This document shows, piece after piece, positions 8,599-17,804 of a stretch of 64,000 nucleotides of DNA; position 1 is the stretch's first letter, and every line of letters begins with the position of its first letter. The position numbers were made by a program, and so were the translations under genes. This stretch comes from an uncultured bacterium. Lineage in GTDB: Bacteria; Krumholzibacteriota; Krumholzibacteriia; LZORAL124-64-63. The notes under the pieces were generated by a model. It was not told the DNA's origin. It did not search any database and was given only the letters and a program-made list of their open reading frames with translations. The stretch is from the NCBI GenBank assembly GCA_937864225.1, contig CALMJK010000005.1:392212-456211 (forward strand), in the 5' to 3' direction.

Positions 8599-10077
8599 AT
8601 GGCCGAGATCACCAGGCGCGCCGACGATTACAGTCGCTGGTACCAGGACGTCATCCAGGCGGCCGAACTGGCCGACTACAGCCCGGTGCGGGGCTGCATG
8701 GTGATTCGCCCCAACGGTTACGCCATCTGGGAGAACATCCAGCGCGTGCTGGACGATCGCTTCAAGGAGTTGGGGCACGTCAACGCCTACTTCCCTCTCC
8801 TGATCCCCAAGAGTTTCCTGGCGCGCGAAGCGGCCCACGTCGAGGGTTTCGCCAAGGAGTGCGCCATCGTCACGCACAGCCGTCTCAAGACGGTGCTGGT
8901 CGACGGGAAGACGACCGTCGTGCCCGACCCGGAATCGAGGCTGGAAGAAGAGCTGATCATCCGGCCCACCAGCGAGACCGTGATCTGGGACATGTACCGC
9001 AAGTGGATCCAGAGCTACCGCGACCTGCCCATCCTGATCAACCAATGGGCGAACGTCGTGCGGTGGGAGATGCGCACGCGGCTGTTCCTGCGCACGACCG
9101 AGTTTCTGTGGCAGGAGGGGCATACGGCGCACGCGACCGCCGCGGAGGCGCGCGAGGAAGCGCTGCGGATGCTCGAGGTGTACCGCTGGTTCTACGAGGA
9201 GGTCATGGCCGCGCCCGTCATCGCCGGGGCCAAGACCGCCAACGAACGCTTCGCCGGCGCCGTCGAGACCTATTCGGTCGAGGCCATGATGCAGGACCGC
9301 AAGGCGCTGCAGGGAGCCACCAGCCACGATCTCGGGCAGAACTTCGCGCGCGCCTTCGACGTGACGTTCCAGGACGCCGAGGGCGCCCGCGACTTCGTCT
9401 GGGCCACAAGTTGGGGCCTGTCGACCCGCTCGATCGGCGCCTTGATCATGACGCACAGCGACGACAACGGTCTGGTGCTGCCGCCGCGCCTGGCCTGGCG
9501 CAAGGCTGTCGTCGTGCCGATCTGGAAGAACGACGGCGAGATGTCCGCGACGGTTGAAGCGGGACGCGCCCTGGCGGCCGCGCTCAAACCCGTGGCGGGC
9601 GTCGTGCCGGTCGACGATCGCGACAAGCTGCGGCCCGGGGGCAAGTACACGGAGTGGGAGCAGCGCGGCGTGCCGGTCCGCTTCGAGATCGGCCCGCGCG
9701 ACGTCGCCGCGGCGCAGTGCGTGATGGTCTCGCGTCACGACCGCAAGAAGACACCGGTGCCGTTGGCGGGCGCCGCCCGGGCGCTGGCCGACGAGTTGGC
9801 GAGGATCCAGGCGGATCTGCTGCGCTTGGCCCAGGGGCGCCGCGAGTCCGCCACCGTGCGGCTCGAGCGGTGGGACGACTTCCGCGCGTTGTACGAGGCC
9901 GAAGGGGGTTTCGCCTGGTGCCACTGGTGCGGCGACGGGGCGTGTGAAGCCCGGATCCAGGAGGAAACCAAGGTCTCGATCCGGAACATCCCGCTCGACC
10001 GCGAGGCCGAGACCGGCGCCTGCATCCGGTGCGGGCGGCCGTCCGCGGGGCGGGTCGTTTTCGCGCAGGCGTACTAG
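8599..10077 (+). CDS. proS: prolyl-tRNA synthetase, short archaeal/eukaryote type
   Basis: ProRS charges tRNA-Pro. At 492 residues it is the short form without the INS editing domain of the usual bacterial enzyme. It has class II motif 2 (RWEMRTRLFLRTTEF, about residues 154-168) followed by QEGHTAHA, and motif 3 near GLSTRS. The C-terminal zinc-binding domain of the archaeal-type enzyme is present, with Cys441, Cys444, Cys475 and Cys478. The start ATG at 8599 follows AGGG and begins at MAEIT; a longer TTG-led start 33 bp upstream is less likely. A TATTAT box at 8542-8547 could be a -10 element, but its -35 is poor. No T-box riboswitch was recognised. Confidence 0.96.
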   Translation: MAEITRRADDYSRWYQDVIQAAELADYSPVRGCMVIRPNGYAIWENIQRVLDDRFKELGHVNAYFPLLIPKSFLAREAAHVEGFAKECAIVTHSRLKTVLVDGKTTVVPDPESRLEEELIIRPTSETVIWDMYRKWIQSYRDLPILINQWANVVRWEMRTRLFLRTTEFLWQEGHTAHATAAEAREEALRMLEVYRWFYEEVMAAPVIAGAKTANERFAGAVETYSVEAMMQDRKALQGATSHDLGQNFARAFDVTFQDAEGARDFVWATSWGLSTRSIGALIMTHSDDNGLVLPPRLAWRKAVVVPIWKNDGEMSATVEAGRALAAALKPVAGVVPVDDRDKLRPGGKYTEWEQRGVPVRFEIGPRDVAAAQCVMVSRHDRKKTPVPLAGAARALADELARIQADLLRLAQGRRESATVRLERWDDFRALYEAEGGFAWCHWCGDGACEARIQEETKVSIRNIPLDREAETGACIRCGRPSAGRVVFAQAY

Positions 10078-10116
10078 GCCGAGGCCGGGCGCCGCGCCAA
10101 GAGGGGGCGATCAAGC

Positions 10117-11022
10117 ATGCATACGCCAGGGGAAGGCGAGGAGATCGGGCGCCGGATGCGCCTGAACGTGGGCCTCGCCGAAATGCTCAAGGGCGGCGTC
10201 ATCATGGACGTCACCAACGCCGATCAGGCGGAAATCGCGCAGCGGGCCGGCGCGACGGCCGTGATGGCGCTCGAGCGGATTCCCGCCGACATCCGGGCGG
10301 ATGGCGGGGTCGCGCGCATGTCGCAGCCGAGCATGATCCAGGAGATCAAGCAGGCCGTTTCGATTCCCGTCATGGCCAAGTGCCGCATCGGCCACTTCGC
10401 GGAGGCGCAGATCCTCGAGGCGCTGGGCGTCGATTTCATCGACGAATCGGAAGTGCTCACGCCGGCCGACGAGAAGCACCACATCGACAAGTGGGCCTTC
10501 AAGGTGCCCTTCGTGTGCGGCTGCCGCGACCTGGGCGAGGCGCTGCGCCGGATCGGCGAGGGAGCCGCCATGATCCGCACCAAGGGCGAGGCCGGCAGCG
10601 GCAACATCGTGGAGGCCGTGCGTCACATGCGGATGGTCCAGGAGGGCATCCGGCGGCTGGCGTCGCGCCGGCCGGACGAGCTGATGGCCGAGGCCAAGGA
10701 TCTCGGCGCGCCGCTGCACGTCGTGCTCGAGACCGCGCGCCTGGGCCAGCTGCCGGTGCCGAACTTCGCGGCGGGCGGCGTGGCGACCCCGGCCGACGCG
10801 GCGCTCATGATGCAGTTGGGCGCCGAAGCCGTGTTCGTCGGCAGCGGCATCTTCAAGAGCAAGGATCCAGCGGCGCGCGCCGAGGCGATCGTGCAGGCGG
10901 TCGCCCACTACGGCGATCCGCACAAACTGCTCGAGATCTCCATGAACCTGGGCGAAGCGATGCCCGGCCTGGAAATGGGCGCGATCCCGGACGGCGAGCG
11001 GCTCGCGACCCGGGGATGGTGA
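10117..11022 (+). CDS. pdxS: pyridoxal 5'-phosphate synthase, PdxS subunit
   Basis: PdxS builds PLP from ribose 5-phosphate, glyceraldehyde 3-phosphate and ammonia supplied by PdxT. The 301-residue sequence is strongly conserved, with the two active lysines Lys88 (VMAKCRIGH) and Lys156 (MIRTKGEAG) and the phosphate-binding end of the barrel ([11 protein letters not shown]). The ATG has a GAGGGGG ribosome site inside a 15-base string (10095-10109) that is repeated exactly before the acylphosphatase gene (12516-12530). It overlaps pdxT by seven bases, so the two subunits are coupled. Confidence 0.98.
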   Translation: MHTPGEGEEIGRRMRLNVGLAEMLKGGVIMDVTNADQAEIAQRAGATAVMALERIPADIRADGGVARMSQPSMIQEIKQAVSIPVMAKCRIGHFAEAQILEALGVDFIDESEVLTPADEKHHIDKWAFKVPFVCGCRDLGEALRRIGEGAAMIRTKGEAGSGNIVEAVRHMRMVQEGIRRLASRRPDELMAEAKDLGAPLHVVLETARLGQLPVPNFAAGGVATPADAALMMQLGAEAVFVGSGIFKSKDPAARAEAIVQAVAHYGDPHKLLEISMNLGEAMPGLEMGAIPDGERLATRGW

Positions 11023-11612
11023 CGGCGCCCATCGGCCTGCTCGCCCTGCAGGGCGATTTCGAACGGCACCGACAGGCGCTGAGCGCCCTTGGCGCGCCTT
11101 GCCGCCTCGTGCGGAGCCCCGCCGAACTGGCCGGCTGCGCGGGGCTGGTCCTTCCCGGCGGCGAATCCACGACCATGACGCGCCTGCTCGACCTGAGCGA
11201 ACTGCGCGGGCCCGTGCGCGAGTTCGCCGGACGTCGGCCCGTGCTGGGCACCTGCGCCGGCCTCATCCTGCTCGCCTCGCGCCTCGTGGATGAGGCGCCC
11301 GGCCACGGCGTCGCGCCGCTGGGCCTGCTCGACTGCGCGGTGCTCCGCAACGGATACGGGCGGCAGATCGACTCCTTCGAGCAGGATGTCGTATTGACGC
11401 CGCTCGACGGCTCGCCGGCGCCCTTTCCCGCCGTCTTCATCCGCGCGCCGCGCATCGTCGCGACGGGCCCCGGCTGCGAGATCGTGGCCCGATACGGCGA
11501 CGAGCCGGTCGGCGTGCGGCAGGGGCGGCTGTTGGGCCTCGCTTTCCATCCCGAGCTCGTCGGCGACCGGCGCGTGCACGCCGCTTTCCTGGCCCTCTGC
11601 GCGGAGGTCTGA
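11016..11612 (+). CDS. pdxT: pyridoxal 5'-phosphate synthase, glutaminase subunit PdxT
   Basis: PdxT is a class I glutamine amidotransferase that feeds ammonia to PdxS. The 198-residue product has the oxyanion motif GGEST (48-52), nucleophile Cys80 in GTCAGL, and His178 and Glu180 in FHPE. The ATG at 11016 overlaps the end of pdxS; the GTG one codon later is an alternative. PLP made here would supply the decarboxylase and the NifS in this window, among others. Confidence 0.97.
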   Translation: MVTAPIGLLALQGDFERHRQALSALGAPCRLVRSPAELAGCAGLVLPGGESTTMTRLLDLSELRGPVREFAGRRPVLGTCAGLILLASRLVDEAPGHGVAPLGLLDCAVLRNGYGRQIDSFEQDVVLTPLDGSPAPFPAVFIRAPRIVATGPGCEIVARYGDEPVGVRQGRLLGLAFHPELVGDRRVHAAFLALCAEV

Positions 11613-11613
11613 C

Positions 11614-12426
11614 GTGGTTTCGCGGGCGGTGGCGGCCGTCCTGGTCGCGCTGGCGCTGGCGGCGACCGGTCCCGTGGAGAGGGATCGCCCCACGCGTCCG
11701 CGGCAAAGCGCTGCTCTCGCGGACGGTTCCGGACCCGAGGTGCGCGATCCGTTGTTCGCCTTCCTGATCGCCGTGGCGGAGGGCGATTCGCTGGGCGTCT
11801 GGGACCGGCAGGCGCTGCGGGCGCGCGTGGAGGCCGCCGGGCGGCCGACGCGGTTGCCGCTGGAGCGAGTGGTCGAGATCGAGCGCCGCGCCGCCGAGCT
11901 TGGGGAGATCGAGGCGTGGTCGGGCGCGCGTGTGACGCGCGTGTGGCGCGTCGAACTGGACGCCGATCTCGACGAGCCGATGCCCTGGAGCATCCTCGGC
12001 TACCATCCCGGCTCGCTGCGGCTCTCGCGGGAGCTCCTGTTGAGCGAGTGGCGTCTGGGCGACGCCAACCTCACGGCCGTGCGCGGCGACTCCACGCGCG
12101 TGTTTCCCTGCGCGGGAATCATCGTCTGGCGCATCGATCAGGGCTGGCTGGTGCTGGACGCCGACGGCTTCGTCGACCGGGTGCTTGGCGCCGCGCTGGA
12201 CGACGCGTGGAACGACGGGCTGGCGCTCGCGCGCGTGGACGGCCGGCTCGTCGGGCTGGCCATGGGCACGGGGCGGGACGGCCGGCGCCTGTACGGTGAG
12301 TTCGACTTTCGCCGGGACAAGATCCTGGCGCACGGTCGCCCCGCCGCGCGCGCGCTCAGCGGCTGGTCCCGCGGCTGGCTGGGGCCCAGGCAGGGTTCGA
12401 CGCGCCAGCCCTGGGCGCGGCCCTGA
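11614..12426 (+). CDS. hypothetical exported protein
   Basis: This 270-residue protein starts at a GTG two bases after pdxT. It has a short hydrophobic N terminus (VSRAVAAVLVALALAATG) that looks like a signal peptide or anchor. The rest is a mixed alpha/beta sequence with no enzyme motif that I recognise. The close spacing implies cotranscription with pdxST, but nothing in the sequence links it to vitamin B6. A distinctive feature is the block PMPWSILGYHPGSLRL at about 127-142, which may be useful for homologue searches. Confidence 0.7.
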   Translation: MVSRAVAAVLVALALAATGPVERDRPTRPRQSAALADGSGPEVRDPLFAFLIAVAEGDSLGVWDRQALRARVEAAGRPTRLPLERVVEIERRAAELGEIEAWSGARVTRVWRVELDADLDEPMPWSILGYHPGSLRLSRELLLSEWRLGDANLTAVRGDSTRVFPCAGIIVWRIDQGWLVLDADGFVDRVLGAALDDAWNDGLALARVDGRLVGLAMGTGRDGRRLYGEFDFRRDKILAHGRPAARALSGWSRGWLGPRQGSTRQPWARP

Positions 12427-12533
12427 GCCGCTGACGCGCTTGCGGCTTGCCGGCCGGCCGCGGATCCCGCAGAATCCGCGTGGGGGTCCGTTTCCGCGTT
12501 CCGGGGCGATCGAGCCGCCAAGAGGGGGCGCTG

Positions 12534-12809
12534 TTGGCGGAGCGCGTCACCATCACGGTCAACGGCCTGGTCCAGGGCGTGGGCTTCCGCTGGCACGCAC
12601 GCCGGCAGGCGACGCAGCTCGGGCTCGACGGCACGGTGCGCAATCTTCCCGACGGCAAGGTGCACATCGTGGTCGAAGGGGAGCGCGTCGCGCTCGAGCG
12701 GTTCCTGGCCTGGACGAGACGGGGGCCGTCGCGCGCCGAGGTGCGGGGCGTGGAGGCGGCGTGGGGGGAAGCCGAGGGACGGTTCGGCGGTTTCACGATC
12801 ATCGGCTGA
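12534..12809 (+). CDS. acyP: acylphosphatase
   Basis: Acylphosphatase hydrolyses carboxyl-phosphate bonds such as those in acetyl phosphate or 1,3-bisphosphoglycerate. The 91-residue product has the phosphate loop VQGVGFR with Arg19 and the catalytic Asn37 in VRNLPDG. The TTG at 12534 is chosen because it gives the normal family length and because the ribosome site AGAGGGGG sits 6-13 bp upstream, in the same 15-base context that precedes pdxS. A longer reading would add about 30 residues of unlikely sequence. It is 25 bp before the ATPase gene. Confidence 0.93.
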   Translation: MAERVTITVNGLVQGVGFRWHARRQATQLGLDGTVRNLPDGKVHIVVEGERVALERFLAWTRRGPSRAEVRGVEAAWGEAEGRFGGFTIIG

Positions 12810-12834
12810 CCCGCCGCCGGGGGAGGGGTCGGGC

Positions 12835-14574
12835 GTGGAGACGGGCGTCGTCGTTCGGTCGGCCGCCGCGCTGCGCGCGGGGCTAGCGCGCCTCGACGGA
12901 CGCGGGTACAAGGCCTACAAGGCGCTGCTCGGCGCCTACGATTTCCCGTCCTTCCGTCTGTGCGTCGACCACGTCCAGGCCGATCCTTTCGCCTCTCCGA
13001 GCCATTTGCGGGTGCGCGTGCACGCCGCCACGGCGGGCATTCCGCGGGAACTCTACCGCGATCGCACGCGGCGCGTGGCCTTGCAGGATTTCCTGATCCG
13101 CGCCTTCGCCGAGGCCATCCGCGAGGTCGACGCCGAGCGCGGCGAACGGGCCCGCAACGGGCTGCTGGCCGTCGACTGCGGCGGCCAGGAGATCCTGGAG
13201 CGCAGCGCGGCCCGCCTCGGCAAGGGCGACGGTGAGGTCGAGATCCGCTGCGTGGCGGGGCTGCCCGGCGAGGGACGCCGGATCGCGGGCGAAGATGCCA
13301 TCAGGCTGCTGTGCGAGGACCTGCCGCGGGTCGTCGAGCGCAGCCTGCTTTACCGCAATCTCTCCCGCCTGACCCTGCGGGGCTTCGTGGAGTGCGCGGA
13401 GGAGCAGGTCTGGCTGCGGCGGCAACTCGACGCCGCCGGTCTCGTGGCGTTCGTGGGCGATGGCGCTCTGCTGCCGCGCCGCAGCGGTTGCGACGACCGC
13501 CCGCTCGATCCGCGGCACGCCGTGCCGTTCGTCGCGCCGCCCTCGCTGCGCGTGAGCCTGGACACGCCCAACGGCGGCAGCATCTCGGGACTGGGCATCC
13601 CGCGCGGCGTCACGTTGATCGTGGGGGGCGGCTTTCACGGCAAATCGACGCTGCTCAACGCGCTCGAGAGGGGCGTTTACAACCATGTGCCCGACGACGG
13701 CCGCGAGCGGGTCGTGACCGTGACGGGAGCCATGCGCGTGCGCGCCGAGGACGGGCGCTACGTGAACGGCGTGGACATCTCGCCGTTCATCGGCAACCTG
13801 CCGGGCGGCGTCGACACTCGCCGTTTCTGCACCGAGAACGCCAGCGGATCGACGAGCCAGGCCGCCGGCATCGTCGAGGCGATCGAGTTGGGCGCCACCT
13901 GCCTGCTCATGGACGAGGACACGTGCGCCGCGAACTTCATGATTCGCGACGAACGGATGCAGGCGTTGGTCGCTCCCGACAAGGAGCCGATCATTCCCTT
14001 CGTCGAGCGGGTGGCCGATCTCTATCGGGATCTGAACGTGTCGACGGTGCTCGTGATGGGCGGATCCGGGGCCTACTTCGCGGCGGCCAACACCGTGATC
14101 ATGATGGACGAATGGCGGGCGGTCGATCGCACGGCGGACGCGCGCGGCCTCGCGGGGCCCGCCCCGGCGCCGAGGCGGCTGGCGGTGGAAAATCTGCCGA
14201 GACGGGCGATCCGCCGCGTGCCGCACCCGGAGAGCATCGATCCCAGCCGCGGGCGGCGCGAGGTGAAAGTGAACGCGCGCTCCCTCCACCGGCTGCAGTT
14301 CGGCGCGGTCGAAGTGGACCTGGCCGCCCTGACGCAACTGGTGGACGTCAGCCAGACGCGCGCCGTGGGGGAGATCCTGGTTTGCCTGCGCCGAAAGCTG
14401 ATGGACGGGCAGTTGAGCCTCGTGGAACTGTTGGACCGCGTCTGCCGCGTGCTCGACACGGACGGGCTGGACGTCATCGCCGGGCGCCCAGTCGGCTATT
14501 TGGCGATGCCGCGCCGCCTCGAAATCGGCGCCGTGCTCAATCGCATGCGCGGCGTGAAATTCCGCCAGGCCTGA
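12835..14574 (+). CDS. predicted ATPase of the ABC class (PF09818 family)
   Basis: The 579-residue protein matches the family of stand-alone ABC-class ATPases to which trypanosome MRB1590 also belongs. The central P-loop is GGGFHGKST (264-272). The conserved block GSTSQAAG is followed by the acidic motif LLMDEDTCAANFM (from about 357). The N-terminal 240 residues are the family-specific, possibly nucleic-acid-binding, part. There are no membrane helices and no partner permease. The bacterial function is not established; RNA binding has been described only for the protist member. The GTG start has GGGAGG upstream. It follows acylphosphatase by 25 bp. Confidence 0.88.
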   Translation: METGVVVRSAAALRAGLARLDGRGYKAYKALLGAYDFPSFRLCVDHVQADPFASPSHLRVRVHAATAGIPRELYRDRTRRVALQDFLIRAFAEAIREVDAERGERARNGLLAVDCGGQEILERSAARLGKGDGEVEIRCVAGLPGEGRRIAGEDAIRLLCEDLPRVVERSLLYRNLSRLTLRGFVECAEEQVWLRRQLDAAGLVAFVGDGALLPRRSGCDDRPLDPRHAVPFVAPPSLRVSLDTPNGGSISGLGIPRGVTLIVGGGFHGKSTLLNALERGVYNHVPDDGRERVVTVTGAMRVRAEDGRYVNGVDISPFIGNLPGGVDTRRFCTENASGSTSQAAGIVEAIELGATCLLMDEDTCAANFMIRDERMQALVAPDKEPIIPFVERVADLYRDLNVSTVLVMGGSGAYFAAANTVIMMDEWRAVDRTADARGLAGPAPAPRRLAVENLPRRAIRRVPHPESIDPSRGRREVKVNARSLHRLQFGAVEVDLAALTQLVDVSQTRAVGEILVCLRRKLMDGQLSLVELLDRVCRVLDTDGLDVIAGRPVGYLAMPRRLEIGAVLNRMRGVKFRQA

Positions 14575-14713
14575 AGGCCGCGCGGACCGCCCTGGCGAAA
14601 GCGGTCGGCCCTGGCGATATTTGCCGCTCCGGGCCGGGCGCCGCGACGGCGCGGCCCGCGAGGGAGTGTTTTATGCTCACCGCTTGGCGCGCGCGGCCCG
14701 CGGCCGCCGGGTC

Positions 14714-15622
14714 GTGACCGCCCGCCTCGATCCGGGTGGAGCCAGCGGGCGCCTGCTCGTGGCCGTCGACGTGGACGGCACTCTGCTCGACAGCGAATAC
14801 GAGGATCGTCTGCGCCCGCGCGAGGTGGAGGCCGTGCGCGCCGTGCGCGAGGCCGGGCACATCGTGGCGCTCTGCACGGGCCGCAACAGCCGCTCGATGG
14901 AAGGCCTGCTGCGCGACAGCGCCGGCGTGCCGGACGACCTGGATCTCGTGCTGCTCAACGGCGCCGTCGTCGTGGGCGGCAGGCCGCGACGACGGCTCGC
15001 GCATCGCACGCTGGACGCCGCCACGGTGACCCGGTTGATCCGGCTGTTCCACGCGCACGGCGCGCTGGCCATGGTCTACGACACCGATGATCGCGGCGGC
15101 GTCCTCTACCACGAGAACCGCGCCGCCAACTCGGTCCTTGCCCGCTACCTCGACCGCCGTCGCCTGACGGTGGGCGCGATCATCGTGGTGGAGGACCTGG
15201 AGCGGGAGCTGCCCGGCGAAGCCCTCGAAGTCGGGACGATCGACCGCGAGGAGCTGGTTCTGCGCCTGACGGCGGACATCGAGCGGGAGCTCGGCGGGCG
15301 CGTGCGCGTCGAAAACACGCAATCGCTGCTGTCGCGGGAACCGTACCGCTGGGCCGAGGTTTATCACCGCGATTGCGGCAAGGGAGCCGGGGTGCAGCTG
15401 CTGGCCCGGCTGTACGGCATCCCGCGCCAGCGCATCGTGGCCGTGGGCGACAACTACAACGACCTGGACCTGTTCGCCGCCGCCGGCCACGCCGTGGCCA
15501 TGGGCAACGCTCCCGACGCGGTGAAGGCGGCCGCGGGGCTCGTCGCCGGCCAGGTGAGCGAGAGCGGGGGGGCGCAGCTCCTGGAGGAGATCGCGGCGGG
15601 GAGATTCCCGCCGCCGGCCTGA
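14714..15622 (+). CDS. HAD-superfamily phosphatase, Cof/IIB type
   Basis: The 302-residue protein has all four HAD motifs: DVDGTLLDS (I, about 15-23), LCTGRNSRS (II), a Lys in GKGAGVQLL (III) and VGDNYNDLDLF (IV). The cap between motifs II and III makes it the Cof/YbiV type, which dephosphorylates sugar phosphates, PLP or flavin precursors. The substrate cannot be read from sequence; location near pdxST makes PLP a reasonable test. The start is uncertain: the GTG at 14714 fits the domain, though no ribosome site is clear, and in-frame upstream starts exist. Confidence 0.88.
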   Translation: MTARLDPGGASGRLLVAVDVDGTLLDSEYEDRLRPREVEAVRAVREAGHIVALCTGRNSRSMEGLLRDSAGVPDDLDLVLLNGAVVVGGRPRRRLAHRTLDAATVTRLIRLFHAHGALAMVYDTDDRGGVLYHENRAANSVLARYLDRRRLTVGAIIVVEDLERELPGEALEVGTIDREELVLRLTADIERELGGRVRVENTQSLLSREPYRWAEVYHRDCGKGAGVQLLARLYGIPRQRIVAVGDNYNDLDLFAAAGHAVAMGNAPDAVKAAAGLVAGQVSESGGAQLLEEIAAGRFPPPA

Positions 15623-15653
15623 GAGCCGCGGCGGCGCCGGGGAGGAGCGGGAC

Positions 15654-17240
15654 ATGGACGGACGCGACGCCCGTCGCGACGAACGAGACCACGACGCGAC
15701 CGCCTTCCGCGAGATGGGCCATGCGTTCGTGGATCTCATGGCAGAGTATATCGAGGGACTCGAGGGACGCCGCGTCTACGGACCCGTCTCGCCGGCCGGC
15801 ATGGACGACCTCTTCGACGAGCCGCTGCCGGAGGAGGGCGTCGGACTGCCGGATCTGCTCCAGGAGTGCCGGGCCCGCATCTTCCCGAACTCGATGGCCA
15901 TTGGGAGCCGGCGCTATTTCGGCATGATGAATCCCGCGCCGCTGCCCGTGGCCGTGTTCGCGGAGGCGCTCGTCGGGGTCATGAACCAGAACAGCGCCTC
16001 CTGGCGGCACGCGCCGGCCGCGACCGCGATCGAGAAGCGCGTGGTTCGCTGGCTGTGCGATCTGTGCGGCCTGGGCGACGACTCGTTCGGCACGCTGACC
16101 GCCGGCGGCTCGCTGGCCAACCTGACCGGCCTGAAACTCGCCGTCAACCGCGCGCTCGGCCGCGATCTTTCGCGGGGCGAGCCGCCCGAGACGGCCGCGG
16201 CCGCGGATCCGGCCGCGCTCACCCTGTATGTCTCCGGGCAGGCGCACTACAGTTTCGAGAAGGCCGTGGATCTGCTCGGCCTGAGTCGCGACCAATTGCG
16301 CAAGATCCCGGAGGACCATCTGTTCCGCGTGGATACCGAGGCCATGGCGGCGCAGATCCAGCGCGATCTTGCGGCCGGTCGGCGGCCCTTCTGTGTCATC
16401 GGTGTGGCCGGCACGACCAACACCGGCAGCGTGGACAAGCTCGACCGGCTGGCGGATGTCGCGGCGCGCCACGGTTGCTGGTTCCACGTGGATGCGGCGT
16501 ACGGCGGCGCGGCGCTGCTGTCGGATAGGCACCGCGCCCTGCTGAAGGGCATCGAGCGGGCGGACTCCATCGCGGTGGATCCCCACAAGTGGTTCTACGT
16601 CCCCTTCGAGGCGGGCGCGATCCTGGCGCGCGACGGCGATTTCCTGCGCCGCAGCTTCCTGGTCCACCCCGAATACTACATGGAGCGGCAGCAGCGCGCG
16701 GCCGAGCGCGGACCTCCGCCCGATCCGCGCGGTTTCCACAAAGGGGACAAGGTCAATTTCTTCCAGTACGGGATCCAAGGCAGCCGTCGCTTCAACGCGC
16801 TCAAGGTGTGGATGGCCCTGAAGATGACGGGGCGGAGGCAGTACGCCGCCTGGGTGGAAAAGGACATCGAATTGGCGAGAACGCTCGCGGCGTTGCTGCG
16901 GCGAGAGCCGGACTTCGAGCTGATCGGGCCGAACAGCCTCGGCATCTGCAATTTCCGCTGGACCCCGCATCCTCCCGCCGCCGCGGCCCCGTACGAGCCG
17001 GAACTGGTCGACCAGCTCAACCGCGATCTGCAGGAGCTCGTCGAACGCGCGGGGGACGCCTGGTTCAGCCACACCATCCTCAAGGGCAGGGTCGCCTTGC
17101 GAGTCAACGTCGAGAATCGTCAGATGTGCCGCGACGACATCGAGCGCCTCGTGCGCGTTCTGAGGCGCGCCACGGCGAGACTGCACCCCGCCGCCGCCAG
17201 GCCCACGGGCTCGCGGCGGCTTCCGGGAGGGAAGCCATGA
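15654..17240 (+). CDS. group II PLP-dependent amino acid decarboxylase
   Basis: The 528-residue enzyme belongs to the DOPA/glutamate/tyrosine decarboxylase family. It shows the PLP-stacking His in SGQAHYSFEKA, the pyridine-binding Asp in HVDAAYGG and Schiff-base Lys312 in DPHKW. The length and the region NQNSASWRHAPA are typical of aromatic-amino-acid or 2,4-diaminobutyrate type decarboxylases; the exact amino acid cannot be assigned. The ATG follows GGAGGAG. Its stop overlaps the next gene by four bases (ATGA). Confidence 0.93.
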   Translation: MDGRDARRDERDHDATAFREMGHAFVDLMAEYIEGLEGRRVYGPVSPAGMDDLFDEPLPEEGVGLPDLLQECRARIFPNSMAIGSRRYFGMMNPAPLPVAVFAEALVGVMNQNSASWRHAPAATAIEKRVVRWLCDLCGLGDDSFGTLTAGGSLANLTGLKLAVNRALGRDLSRGEPPETAAAADPAALTLYVSGQAHYSFEKAVDLLGLSRDQLRKIPEDHLFRVDTEAMAAQIQRDLAAGRRPFCVIGVAGTTNTGSVDKLDRLADVAARHGCWFHVDAAYGGAALLSDRHRALLKGIERADSIAVDPHKWFYVPFEAGAILARDGDFLRRSFLVHPEYYMERQQRAAERGPPPDPRGFHKGDKVNFFQYGIQGSRRFNALKVWMALKMTGRRQYAAWVEKDIELARTLAALLRREPDFELIGPNSLGICNFRWTPHPPAAAAPYEPELVDQLNRDLQELVERAGDAWFSHTILKGRVALRVNVENRQMCRDDIERLVRVLRRATARLHPAAARPTGSRRLPGGKP

Positions 17241-17773
17241 CCTGCTGCCGCATCGTGTTCGCATTTCTGCTGTTTCTTTTGGCCGGTCAGACGCCGCATG
17301 GAAGCGCGGCGTGGGCCGGGCCCGCGGCAGGGGACGATGCCGCGGGCGACAAGCGGCCCGCCGACTCGGCCGGCGTGGTGCGCGCGTCGCTGCGCCCCGC
17401 CCTGCTCACCGCCAAGCCGGGCGAGACCGTGGAATTCGAGGTTTCCTTCCAGGTGCAGAAGGGATGGCATCTGTACGCCCACGGCGACACGGCCTACTAC
17501 GGCATCGAGTTGACGGGGTTCGCGGGATCGGCGCTGGCCGACGCCAGCATCGATTATCCGGCCGGCAAGGCCGGGGAATTCTTCGGCGAGCCTGTGCAGT
17601 TGCTGACCGGGCGGCAGCGGATCCGGGTGAAGGCGCCGGTGGCGGCCACGGCGGCCGGCGGCACGCACTTCCTGCCGCTGGCGCTCGAGATGCAGGCTTG
17701 CGACGATCAAGCATGCCTGGCGCCCGCGAAGGTGGTCCTGCCGCTGCGGCTGGAAGTGGCCGGCCAGCGCTGA
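17237..17773 (+). CDS. exported DsbD N-terminal-like (DsbC-corrector) protein
   Basis: The 178-residue product has a signal peptide (IVFAFLLFLLAGQ) and one domain resembling the periplasmic N-terminal module of DsbD (PF11412 type), with the motif KGWHLYAHG and the Cys pair Cys155/Cys160 (CDDQAC) near the end of the fold. The DsbD membrane and thioredoxin parts are absent, so this is the shuttle module alone. It could pass electrons from an unlinked CcdA/DsbD core to periplasmic proteins. It is coupled by a 4-bp overlap to the decarboxylase gene, a puzzling partner. Confidence 0.82.
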   Translation: MTCCRIVFAFLLFLLAGQTPHGSAAWAGPAAGDDAAGDKRPADSAGVVRASLRPALLTAKPGETVEFEVSFQVQKGWHLYAHGDTAYYGIELTGFAGSALADASIDYPAGKAGEFFGEPVQLLTGRQRIRVKAPVAATAAGGTHFLPLALEMQACDDQACLAPAKVVLPLRLEVAGQR

Positions 17774-17804
17774 CGGCACGCCGACCTCGCGCTGTTGGCG
17801 CCCC

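Noticed and set aside
15180..17264. 694-residue open frame opposite the decarboxylase
   Set aside because: Shadow of a gene with clear PLP-enzyme motifs.
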